This document shows, one piece after another, positions 36,966 through 48,153 of a DNA stretch of 64,000 nt (position 1 is its first letter; every line of letters starts with the position of its first letter). The notes beneath the pieces are model-generated. The model had not been told where the DNA came from, did no database searches, and worked only from the letters and a program-made list of their open reading frames with translations. Made by a program: the position numbers and the translations under genes. The stretch is from Plasmodium malariae (taxonomy: Eukaryota > Apicomplexa > Aconoidasida > Haemosporida > Plasmodiidae). Location of the stretch: NCBI RefSeq assembly GCF_900090045.1, contig NC_041779.1:888501-952500 (forward strand). Reading direction: 5' to 3'.

Positions 36966-37105
36966 GTACAAATAAATATTATTTTCATTCCATTTATACT
37001 TATAATTCTTTACTTATATAAGGATTCTATGTTTTGCATTAATAAGATCGAAATTTTTTTACATTTTTATAAGACCCCTTTTTCACTTTTGTATTCTCCC
37101 CATTT

Positions 37106-37323
37106 TAACTCATATATACTTGCCACTTTATAACTCATATATACTTGCCACTTTATAACTCATATATACTTGCCACTTTATAACTCATATATACTTGCCA
37201 CTTTATAACTCATATATACTTGCCACTTTATAACTCATATATACTTGCCACTTTATAACTCATATATACTTGCCATTTTATAACTCATATATACTTGCCA
37301 CTTTTTAACTCATATATACTTAC
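37106..37323. repeat. 25-bp tandem repeat
   Basis: Nearly nine copies of TAACTCATATATACTTGCCA + CTTTA with only two or three substitutions, so the array is young. It lies between two tRNA-like elements. The period is not a multiple of 3, so it is not coding. Confidence 0.9.
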
Positions 37324-37768
37324 CGTTATTTCCTCCTATATTTTTTCCATGTGCACATAAATGAAAAAGAATGAAAAAAAAAAAAAAAAAAAATCAGTGT
37401 TTCAATAATTATCGATCTGTATGTATAGTTAACTTCTATTTACATAAAATTTAATGGACGAATAAAATTAAAATTCATAAATAGATAAAATTAACACATT
37501 CAGTATTTTCCTTAATGGTTCCTTAGGGATAACTACTTGTAGCACCACTAATTACATGACTTGTTCATAACATGGAGGAACATTTTATTTTTATTTTTCA
37601 AAATTGCAAAAACCGGTTTAAGAATTTGGGTATTTTTTTAATAGTGCTTAATGCAACTAATCATTTTTAATGGTATTTATTTATTTTTTTTTTTTTTAAA
37701 TATATTTGACAAGTATAAAGAGAAACATAATATTAAGTTATTTCATATATTTGATGAAATTTATTAAG

Positions 37769-37925
37769 AAAAAAAAAAATTTGGTGGGTTCCTATTACCT
37801 CAATCTAACTTTATATAGAGGATCCAAGTGTTAACATTGTTGTATGACTTTCAAGGCCCATTGATTCAAATTTTCGACAAGTAGTTCCAAATTCAACATC
37901 TTCAGTAACTTCTCTAGGAAGGAAA
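37769..37925 (-). ncRNA. tRNA-like element C (degenerate Pol III-type candidate)
   Basis: Minus-strand reading begins TTCCTAGAGAAGTTACTGAAG, which lines up with GTTCCTAGCGCATTGGCTAAG of the 39.1 kb element. It carries TTTGAATCAATGG at the B-box position and ends AGATTGAGGTAATAGGAACC before T11 (37779-37769). It is a homologue of the neighbouring elements with weakened promoter boxes. Confidence 0.3.
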
Positions 37926-38351
37926 AGAAAATTATTTTGTCGCTGTGCTTATATTCATGATTTTTTATTTTCTTATATAGGCAAAACATTTTTCTTTCGT
38001 TTGTACAAGGGAAAACAACAAAATATGACACTGTAATACATGTTTGAATATATTTATATAAATAAAATAAGAAAAAATCAAACGAATTAAACGAAATATA
38101 TGTATGAACATAAAAAATTAAAAAAAATATTAAATTTAAAGAAATTTATGATGTGTACATAAATTTATATTTAATATTACCTGACGCATGCGACACTGGT
38201 TATATTATATATTTTTTTTTTTAAATGTATCCAATAAAAATCATACACAGCTGAGATTAAATTATTTTTATTTTAATACATATACATAGTGAACATACAA
38301 TTATAATAAGTAAATATTATTACATTGACATTGCTAATGTAAAAAAGATAT

Positions 38352-38500
38352 AAAAAAATTTGATCGACTCCATCCCAAGTACTCCCTCGCAGTGATTCAT
38401 ATTAGTATGTTGACTTGTGAACGCCTGATACCCCGGGACTTGAACCAGTTACTATCACTTCCTAATCAACACGCCTAACCACTGGTGTACGAGTCGCTTA
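38352..38500 (-). ncRNA. tRNA-like element A: A box, perfect B box, T7 terminator
   Basis: Read on minus: GCGACTCGTACACCAGTGG TTAGGCGTG (A-box-like, 38487-38471), then GGTTCAAGTCC (38446-38436), which matches the B-box/T-arm consensus GGTTCRANTCC exactly, about 35 nt apart. Then a GC-rich stem-like CCGGGGTATC and a T7 run (38358-38352). Expected transcript about 145 nt. The ends do not form an acceptor stem, so it is not an ordinary tRNA. It shares GTCAACAtACTAATAtGA and its B box with the plus-strand element at 41973-42160. Reminiscent of Pol III RUF6 RNAs of P. falciparum var clusters; homology to RUF6 is not claimed. Confidence 0.5.
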
Positions 38501-38528
38501 AAATTATTCTGTATAATTATAATTATAC

Positions 38529-38566
<38 letters not shown>

Positions 38567-38968
38567 ATTTGATAAAAGTATACATACATAAAAAAAAAAA
38601 AAAAAAAATTAAAAATATACCCTCTACAGTGTGTACATATATAAAATTAAGTTATATTAAAATGTATAATATTAAAAAATGTTTTTTGAAAAATGAGGAT
38701 TTTCTTAAACACAAAACGTTTTATCTACAAGTTTTATGAAAAATTATGAACAGTAAATATTTTTATATCTCAATTTGCCTGACTTGTGCATAATTATAAT
38801 ATTATGCATTCTTACAATTTTTTATTTTTCATAAAATTTGTAAAGACACATACACTGTTAATTTATTTTTTATCTGGCATTTCATATAAATTAAACGAAT
38901 TTGATAGTATTTGATACAATTTGTTAGATATGAATAAATGAACAAAACTTTGAGATATTTAAAATGTC

Positions 38969-39115
38969 AAAAAAAAGAGTGGTGCGCCCCCTACCCCAAT
39001 CTGCTTTTGCTATAAATCCGGATGTTAGTTTTGTCGTAAGGGTTTGTAGACACACAGATAGTAACCTTAGACACTTAGTTTTAAAGTCAGCATGCTTAGC
39101 CAATGCGCTAGGAAC
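38969..39115 (-). ncRNA. tRNA-like element B: strong A box, weak B box, T8 terminator
   Basis: Minus-strand GCGCATTGGCTAAGCATG (39108-39091) fits the A-box consensus TRGYNNARNNG. The D-arm/anticodon-like stretch CTGACTTTAAAACTAAG follows. The B-box position reads GGTTACTATCT, degenerate. The element ends GATTGGGGTAGGGGGCGCAC before T8 (38976-38969). It is GC-rich relative to its surroundings and homologous to elements C and D. Confidence 0.38.
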
Positions 39116-41330
39116 AACAAGAAAATAATACTATTATTGTAACTGTACTTATTATTTTTTTTTTTCTTTATATTTCCGTAATATTTCACTGTTACATAAA
39201 CATTAAAAAAAAAAAAAAAAAAAAATTGATGTTCTGATAGTTGCTGGAATAGATATAAATTCAAAATTAAATTGCTCATTCATGAAAATGAATAATTATA
39301 GAACATTTTTTTCTTCGTGAATTTACAATAAAGTTAGAGAAAAGAGATTATCGATATTTTTGTTCTATCTTATTTTTCTTGAACAGGTAATATTATTTTG
39401 TTAACTTAACTTTAATTTTCTTCTTAAAACATTGAAAAAAAAAAAAAAAAAAAAAAAAAGGAATATTAATTTCATTGAGAATATTAAAGGAAAATATAAG
39501 TTTTTATTATGTATCGACGAAATTTTTTTCTATTATTGTATATCTGTTCGAGTTACCAAATCAATGTTGAACACGAAGTATATGAGCATAAATGTTTTTA
39601 TATAACAAAATATTTTCTACTAAAGGCGGAAATACCTTACCGAAAGTAGGTTTATAGAAAAATTAAATATTAACCTGTACATGTCAGGTGATAAAGTGAT
39701 TTAGAGTTTAAAGATATAATTTCGTACAGCTAGTTTATTTAACATATTTACATAATATAGTTTTTGCTGCTTATGCTTAGGAGTACGTTGTGCTGTAGAA
39801 AAATGTTAGTGTACATAACAATATATTTTTTTTTTTTCGGGAATTGATTTATAAAATATACATATTGTCACTAAAAAAAAAAAAAGAAACAGTACAAGGT
39901 TGAACGAAAGTTTTTAATCATTCACATGTAAAATTTTCTTTAAAAATATAAAGCATAGAACAAAAGAAATGATAAGAATTTCATAGTTTTCAATTTTTAC
40001 CGTAAAATATTTGGAAGCTTTTTTTGATTTTTTTGTAGCCTCATTCATCTATACCATTACTACAACAGATAATAAGAATATGTATCATTTTTAAGATATA
40101 TTTTGCTAAATAGAGGAAGAAGATTGTATCGAATATTACAATAAAAACATATTGCTATAACTGCATAGCTCTCACAGTATTGCGAACAAATAAAGAAAAA
40201 TAAGAAAAATAAATAGCCTTCAGTGCTTCTCGAGCATTTATGAAAATATTACGAGAAATTTTCATTTGAGGAAATATGAACTAGGGTTGTTATACGTGTT
40301 TCCCTAATATAGGAATATATTTTATATGCACTGTTGAAATATACAGTAAAGAAACATGTATATTATTTAAATTTTGTACATACTTTTTTGTTCTTTTATA
40401 GTATATATATATGTATATATATATGTATATATATATTTATATGAATATATTTATATGAATATATTTATATGAATATATTTATATATATGTATGTATTCAA
40501 GAAGACCAATTTTCTTAGTCCGACGAAACAATTTAAGAATGGAACTGCTCTGTAAGCTATTGTTACTGCATAGATGAGCTGCATATATATCAAGGATAAA
40601 CTAGGATGTTAATATTACGCATAATTATACTTTTCTTTTTTATTAATGCAACAGAAAAAAAAAAAATACAGTATATAATACATAAACTAAATACTCTCTC
40701 TAGTTTAAAAAAGTGTATGAATTAGGAAATAACATATAAATGTAGATAATAATATATCATCTCCATTAGCACTATTTATTTCATATATATATAAAAACTA
40801 GTGCTATTACATATATATATTCTTATATATGTTTCGCCCCATATATTTATTTTTGTATTAAGAAATATATGTTTAATGATAATATATGTTCATAGTACAA
40901 ATTTTTAAAAATACTATGCATTAAGATATTCATAAACTTATAATAAAGGAAACGTAATATATGATTCTTGTATAAAAAGAATAAAAAAAATATATATTAG
41001 CAAGCAAATAAAAAAAAAAAAAAAAAAGGAAAGTAACAATATTACAGCATTATGAATAAGACAGGCACTTTATAACAAAAATATATGTACTGTTCATAAT
41101 TTTATATAAAAATAATTCCTTAAAAAGTTTTTATTTATGAACGTGCACATTTTACATTTAATTACTATTCCTTTTATGTATTTTGAGTACATACACATGT
41201 TCAAGTAATTATTTGCATTAAAGTGTTTTTTATGCTTGTGAATGAAGAGGTGAAAAGTTTGGCATATATATGAAAAAAAAAAAAAAAAAAATTTTGAGTA
41301 TAATTACCATATCAAGATAATTTTCTTGCC
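39116..41330. other. Spacer, remnant of duplication array
   Basis: Includes poly(A) at 39435-39459 and a TATATTTATATGAA array at 40425-40480. At 41090-41100 the block ATGTACTGTTCATAATTTTA matches 24952-24972 of unit 1, so this is degraded array sequence. No surviving PHIST exon was recognised. Confidence 0.5.
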
Positions 41331-41470
41331 TTCTTTTCCAAAGTGGTTATGGATATTAATTTTTGAGAGTAACTGTTGAGTATTCGAGTTCCTCGGATCC
41401 CAAACTCTTGTTAATAAAGTTAACGTCTGGATACACAGCAAGTTAAATTGGAGTAGGGACACACCATTTT
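41331..41470 (+). pseudogene. Cys-rich exon-like relic, third copy
   Basis: Degenerate third homologue of 25189-25314. It shares TGGATATTA with the 30.6 kb copy (TGGACATTA) and AGTAGGGACACACCATTTTT with its AGGAGCATACGCATTTTTTG. No open frame. It shows the tandem array originally reached at least 41.5 kb. Confidence 0.35.
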
Positions 41471-41775
41471 TTTTTAATTTCCAATTATGAATGAATTAAG
41501 TATATTTTTCCTTATATGTAATAAATAATAAGAATATTTTATAATTTCATTTTGTTCTAATTGAAAAATGTAATAACCATCACTTACGTTTTTCGATTAA
41601 AATGAAATAATTAAAGGATGAAAAAATGCAGCAAAATTATGGGCAGGTCAGGCGATATAAAATATAAAAATTATTAATGTTCATAATTTTTTATAAAACT
41701 TTTACATAAAATATTATATGCTTAAGAACATTTATATTATTCATGTAATTATTTGAATATTATACAATTTAATGT

Positions 41776-41835
<60 letters not shown>

Positions 41836-41972
41836 TAATAATTAATGCATTGGGTATATTTTTATTTTTTTTTTCGTTTTTTTCCGGATGAATATAGAGC
41901 ATATATATATATATAACGCAAAAAAATAACGCAAAAAAGAAAACAAAAAAAAAAAAGTATAAAAATTTTTTA

Positions 41973-42160
41973 CGCGGCTCTCATTGCAGTGGTTAAGTTT
42001 CCTTATAATGACGATTTGACGGAAACTGGTTCAAGTCCCAGGGAAACAAGCTCTCGGTTTTCACTAGTCAACAAACTAATACGACCACTGTGTGCAAATA
42101 CCAAATACCAAATACAAAATACCAAATAACAGGGATAGGGTCCCTTTAAATTTTTTTTTT
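41973..42160 (+). ncRNA. tRNA-like element E: A box, perfect B box, T10 terminator (plus strand)
   Basis: Starts GCGGCTCTCATTGCAGTGG, with A-box-like AGTGGTTAAGTTTC (41988-42001) and GGTTCAAGTCC (42028-42038), identical to the B box of the 38.4 kb element. It continues CCAGGGAAACAAGCTCTCGG, then AGTCAACAAACTAATACGAC (shared with element A), a CAAATAC repeat and an AGGGATAGGGTCCCT hairpin before T10 at 42151. Predicted transcript about 180 nt. Opposite orientation to the other four. Confidence 0.5.
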
Positions 42161-42488
42161 ATATTTGTTTACATTATTCAATATTAGTTCATTAATATCA
42201 ATTATACATATTATTATTATATATGTTCACTATGTATATGTATATTTATTTAAAATAAATTATGTTGTATCAGTTTTGATCAATTCTGTATGATTTTTTT
42301 TTTTGGGCACCTTTTAATAAAATAAAATGAGACAACCATTTATGCATAAGTCATACAAAAAAATATATAAATTTATGTACATGTTATAAAATTTTTATAA
42401 ACTGGATATAATAATTTTTTAATTATGAACAGTTCATATTTTTCCTTCATTCAATTTGAAGTTTACAGGTTTAATTATTGCATAAATG

Positions 42489-42520
<32 letters not shown>

Positions 42521-42822
42521 GCATATGTATATATAATTATATACCAATTTTTGCAGTGCCATATGGATGTATTTTTTTTTTTCCCGAATTGAGTTTTTAC
42601 AATATATTATGACTACTATATTATTAAGATTGGAATAAGTTTACTGACACAGTTGAAAGTCTTTTAGCTAATTAAAAAATATACATAAAATATATATATT
42701 ATGTATACATAAATATAACAAAAAAATAAAAAAATATATATATGAGTAAATAATATAGCACAGCAGTACACAACTACAAAACATTTTATTTTGTATATAT
42801 ACATATACATATATATATATAC

Positions 42823-42854
<32 letters not shown>

Positions 42855-43649
42855 ATAGAGCACATGCACCAAGACGATTTTTGTTTAACAGATAAAAATA
42901 AACGAGATTTAAATACAAACGTATAAAAATATCAAAGTGCAAAAATGTAAAAAGCTCAAAAACTACATATAACGGTAAAAGATTAAAAGGTTAAAAAAAA
43001 AGCTAAGAGGTTAAAAAGTTAAAAGGTTAAAAAATTAAAAAATGAAAAATTATTTATATAATAGTAATATTTCCTCAAATATATGAAAATCATGTCCTTC
43101 TAAAATTTGTATCCACGCTTTTTTCTCAATAAAAAAAAAAAAAAAATTATTTACAAGTAATATATATATACACACACGTAGTACTCTATATACTACCACA
43201 TTTTCTTATTCCACAAGCCATAATACACTGCACTTAATATACACCCTATGTCAAATGAACCTTTTTTCCCGTTATCGCCATTCTTACGGGTGGTGTTGTA
43301 TCGTAGAAATATACGGAAATAACAATTGTATTCTATCCTTCACTCAGTTATTCGTTTATTCGATTATTGATTCATCACCTCTTTTTGTAATTAATGGAAG
43401 AAACAGTTATACTTCTTTCTTGAAATAACATTGCTGTTCATCATTTTTCAAATCGTTCTGTGTAACCTCTTATTATCCGCCGCCTTCTCGCTGTTCTTTT
43501 TTTGTCATTGTGTTTGAATTTTCTTTTTTTTTTTTTTGTACCCCTTTTATTATATTTTGTGTTCTAACTGTTTGGGGTTATTATTATTATAGGATTATAC
43601 ACTTCAGTAAGTACTAGTTGCTACTGCTACCACAGCTGCAATCACTACT
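42161..43649. other. Intergenic right of the island
   Basis: Contains (TA)n at 42496-42520 and 42800-42853, poly(A) at 43131-43146, and a GTTAAAAGGTTAAAAA array at 42975-43045. No gene; the 3' UTR of the Glu-rich exported protein gene is expected at the right end. Confidence 0.5.
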
Positions 43650-46044
43650 TTATGCCTCTACCACGGGTGAAGTTACGGGATAGCTTATTTTTTTTGAATA
43701 TATTTCCTTGGGTTTTAAATAAGATAATTTTTTATTTGCTTCTTTCATTCTGTTTAATCTTTCACGATCTAATCTTTTTCTATATAACTTATCTAGTTTT
43801 GTACTTTCTTTTTTTAATTTATCTACTGTTTCTAATTTTTCTGCTGGATCTTCTGGATATGGTATGACTATTAATTTATTTTTCTTTCGTTGTGGTATAT
43901 TATGCTTTCTATATCCTGTTGTATTTTTGTTTATCTCTCTTATTAATTCTTTCTCGCGTTCTTTTCTTTCTTTACTATTTATAGCTGCTATTTTATTAGC
44001 TAATTGTTTTCTTTTCATAATTTTTTCTTTAACTTGAATTTCCTCATTTAATTTTTCATGTTCCTTCTTTTCAAGGTCTGCGGTTCTATTTTCTAACCAT
44101 TCTCGGAACAACCTTTCTTTAAATGCTCTTTCTTGTCCTGACTTTTTTAAATCACCCATTTCCCCCGGAGTATCATCACCCTCTTGTTCTTGTTCCTCTT
44201 CCAGTTCTTCTTCTTCTTTTGTTAATTCAACATGTCCATCTTCCATTTCGGTTTCTTTATCCTCTTGTTCCTCCTCTTTCTCTTGTTCCTCCTCTTTCTC
44301 TTGCTCCTCCTCTTTCTCTTGCTCCTCCTCTTTCTCTTGCTCCTCTTCCTCTTCCTCCTCCTCCTCCTCCTCCTCTTCCTCTTCTTCTTCCTCACCTAAA
44401 TTACTATCATATAAATCCTTTAACATTCCTACTCCCCTTCTGTTATGCTCATTTAAGCGTTCTCTCATAATTCTTTCATATTCAATTCTATTCTTTACCC
44501 ATTTTTCATGGGCTTCATCTTTTTTTTCTTCCCATTTCTTCTGTTGCATATCTCTTTTTAATAGTTGTTTTTCTAATCTTTGATTTCCTATTTTTTGTCT
44601 ATTTAATATGCTTTCTTTTTGAATACCTCTTAAAACATCATACTTTGTTACAGGAGGTAAGGCAGCATAATATTCATGTGTTTTCATATTTTCTTCATAT
44701 AAATCTCTATCAACTCTTTTTTTTGAATATCTACAAACATTCACTTTGTATGTAAGAATTTTAATCCATTTTATTTTATTTAATTCAAATGCTGCTATCC
44801 ACGCATCTGCTTTACTATTCAAATATTTAACAAACGTATCTTCATCATATGGAAAACCACTATTAATAACATAATTCGTAAAATCAGCTTCTGTCATTTT
44901 TTGTAAACTATCTACATCTTTAGATAAATTTTTAACACAATCATTCCATGCATCTGTTTTTTTCTTTGAAATCATTTTTAAATTTGTTGCTAAGGTATTA
45001 AAATTTTTCCATATTTCATTCAAAATAATATAAAAATAATATCTTTGACATGATCGTACCTCATATAGAATATTATGGATTTTATTATAATCTTCAATAA
45101 TGTCATTAAATGGTTTCAATGTTTCTTCTCTTCCATTATAACTTAATAAATTATCGAAATATTTTTTCATTTCTAAATTGAATGGTGGTTTATTCTCTCG
45201 TCTTACATTCTCACCAAATAATATATTACCAAATAATTCTTCTCTTTTTTCATTAAACTTATCAATTTCTTCACGTTTTCTCTCATATTGTTCTTTTCTT
45301 TCTTTCCTTTGTCTTTCTTTTTCATATAAAGGAATACTTATATCTTTTAATAACGATGTACCATATGGTACTTTTTCAACTCCTTCTTCTTCTTCTTCTT
45401 CTACTTCTTCCTCTACTTCATCTTCTAAATCTTCTGTATCATCAGTGGGTTCTTCCTTCTCTTCTACATTAACTTCCTCCTCAACTTTTTTAGGTGGCAC
45501 AGCTGTACTACTGGCATTTCTATCATCACTATCTTGTACTTCCGTATTCTCAAAAGGTAAAGGATAACCTTCTTCTGGTGCACGAAAATTTCTTGAATAT
45601 ATACTTCTTTTAGAAAACCCAAATGACTTTGCTATTGCTTTCTTTTTCCTTTGTGATTGTGCGGGTCTACGTGCTTCTACGTATATATTCCCGTTGGACG
45701 AGAGAACATCGTTCTATAGAGTGGGAGAAAACGAGGTTGTTTTATTATAAGTGTATAAACACAATCTACAAGGGTGTTTATAACTCAAATCATGCACACA
45801 GTACATGCATAAATAATATTCATATATATATTATATGTATGTATAACATATATATGAGGCATCGCTCACATACGGCACGATCTACTACTGCATAACGCGC
45901 CTCCAATAAGGCACTATTATCATTTCACTGCGTATGTTTTTTTCCTTATGTGCTTACTAATAACACAAGACTAATTACAAGAATCAGCCAATTCATAGGC
46001 CTCGTCGATGAGTTATTATTTTTCAAATTCCATCTTCTTGACAT
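43650..46044 (-). CDS. Glu-rich PHIST-like exported protein
   Basis: Exon 1 46044-45958, intron 45957-45714 (GTAAGC...CTCTATAG), exon 2 45713-43650, phase 0, 716 aa. Exon 1 encodes MSRRWNLKNNNSSTRPMNWL then ILVISLVLL, a recessed signal/anchor. Exon 2 opens NDVLSSNGNIYVEARRPAQS. No standard PEXEL is seen; RRPAQ is the nearest. Residues about 245-360 resemble a diverged PHIST (PRESAN) domain: CQRYYFYIILNEIWKNF, KTDAWNDCVKNL, KADAWIAAFELNKIKWIKIL. A charged coiled coil, a Glu/Gln-Lys repeat (about 470-570) and a basic Lys-rich tail follow. The exon plan and island position support an exported protein. The function could be host-cytoskeleton or vesicle association, but that is a guess. Confidence 0.72.
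44265..44390 (-). repeat. Glu-coding 18-bp tandem repeat
   Basis: Four to five 18-bp units (CTCTTTCTCTTGCTCCTC on +) code EKEEEQ, and next to them a GAG/GAA run codes about 22 Glu. Confidence 0.85.
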
Positions 46045-47242
46045 CTTTTCTTTTTTTTTTTTTTTTTCTTAGAATTCAAAAGCGTACTTATAAAAATTAA
46101 TGGAAAAAGATGATCAGCAAAAATTCATATTTTTATTATTTGCAAATTTTTTATCCTAAATTGGTAAACTTAAGGGGGATAGGACTAGAACACAAAAATA
46201 TTGTAATATATAGGAGGCACATAACATATATAAAAATATGCATTCAATTATTATATTATATTACAAAAAATGCGCAGCAATTAAAATCCCTTGAAACATG
46301 AAAAAAAAAAAATTAAATAAAATAAAAAACTACTATTAAATATGGAGCTATCAGGCTTTTATTAATATCAAGTGTACTTTATAATCTTTGCTTGTATTCT
46401 AATTAAAACCTATTAAATCTTAAATCATCTTATATAAATATTACAAATGAATAAACTCCACACGGTTTTACTTACTACTGTCTCGTCGGATTTATTTAAA
46501 ATATATATTTTACTTTATAATATTATTACATATATATAAATATATATATATATATATATCTATAAGCATAATGCCATATATATTATATATTACAAGGTAA
46601 AATATATATTAAAATAACTTGAACCTATATAAACTATAACATGCTAGTAGTAGTATTATATAAATTTAAAACTAAAACTATCGAATTATAAAAAGTGAGT
46701 CGAAAAAAAAAAATATAAGATCATAATAAGAAGTTATTTCAAAAAAAAAATACAAAATGATTTTATATATATATATAACACGATTTTTTCAATTAAATTT
46801 TATTTTTTTTTAATTCTTGAAAAATGAAAAACAATAAAAATTAAGATATACTTGAAAAAATAAAAAATTTGTTCGATATATTTATTACTTTATTATATAT
46901 ATATATATATACAATATAATAAATATTTTAAGGAATAATTCTTATTTATTATTTTCTTTTTAAAATTTTACTGGCATTTTTTTTTTTTTTTTTCAAGTTC
47001 GTAAAAGAATGTTATTCTACGATAATTTTTGTAAAAATATTATTTTTTTTATTTTTATTTATATATTATATATATGTAAATATATACATATATATATATA
47101 TAATAATATTTTGTTTTATTTTTTATGCACTATTGTCCAATTTTGTTGTTTTCTTTCATCTCACATTTACGTCATCATATATGTTATATATAATACATGT
47201 ATGTATAAATAATGAAATAAACCTAAAATACATTAAATCTAG
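46045..47242. other. AT-rich intergenic
   Basis: Promoter side of the exported gene. Very AT-rich from 46500 to 47000, but with scattered G and C, so I do not call it a centromere. No gene seen. Confidence 0.45.
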
Positions 47243-47476
47243 TCAAATTTTTTGAATCCAATTGAAATTCGTACCGCATTTAGAAGCAATAAAATTTACG
47301 TATTTACCCTTTTAACATCATTACCAATTTGTACTATATTATTTTTTGCATTATTTTTTTATCCTTTGTTAATAATTTTATACAAATTTGTACAATTTTT
47401 TGTTATATTATTTCCCCTATTGTTTTATTTTTTTTTTTTGTTATATTATATCTCCCCACTTTTAACGCCGTTGTAG
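47243..47476 (+). CDS. Possible small membrane protein (VMA21-like?), partial (tentative)
   Basis: After the acceptor AAATCTAG an open frame reads SNFLNPIEIRTAFRSNKIYV then FTLLTSLPICTILFFALFFYPL, followed by a long hydrophobic tail ending LLTPL stop. A polar N-part, then K-x-x-x-FTxLxxxP and two membrane spans, is the plan of VMA21-type V-ATPase assembly factors, but this rests on pattern only. Exon 1 was not found. T-rich low complexity can mimic membrane spans, so confidence is low. Confidence 0.25.
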   Translation, partial: SNFLNPIEIRTAFRSNKIYVFTLLTSLPICTILFFALFFYPLLIILYKFVQFFVILFPLLFYFFFLLYYISPLLTPL

Positions 47477-48114
47477 ATACCACAGAAATAATTTTTCTTA
47501 TTTTGTAATTTTACAATAATGCATTTTATTCTTAATTTTATAACACGTACAAGTCTTAAAAAGGCAAATTGCTCTTTGCAATTATAGTACTAGGAGTAGA
47601 AAATTATTAGTAGTGTTAATGCTACAACGAAACATAGTCGTTACTGGGGTACAGTATTGTAGAAGTAAAATATAATAGCAAGTAGTAGTACTAGAGTAGT
47701 ATATTATAATTCTGGTCGTTCTAAATAACAGTAATTTATATCTAATGTCTTAAAGAAAAGGAAAAAAGAAAGAGACCAACTAAAATTTTTAAATGTTTAT
47801 TTGGTTTTTGTTTTAGTTTTACTTTTTTGTCCTGTTTTTTTTATATTTAAAAAAGTAGAATATTTTATTTGCTTAAATTGTTTAAGAAACATTTTACTAA
47901 TAAATTTTTGTTATAATTTATAATCATTTTTCAGAATTTGCAATTTTATTTTTTTCCTTTAAGTAGTAACATGCGCATAAAATATTATTAAGTAATTTTA
48001 TAATTTATTCCTGAATCCAAAGTTTGTTCTAATGTTGTTGGGGTCTCTGCAATTTAACAAAATTATGCACAAAAACTATGCATAAATTATACTTAAGTAT
48101 TCGTAAATATACGT

Positions 48115-48153
<39 letters not shown>

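Noticed and set aside
38352..38500. Ordinary tRNA gene.
   Set aside because: Good A/B-box-like segments but no 7-bp acceptor stem, no clean anticodon arm, and a predicted transcript of about 145 nt.
46500..47000. Centromere.
   Set aside because: Plasmodium centromeres are about 2 kb of more than 95% AT with imperfect repeats; this stretch is shorter and has scattered G and C.
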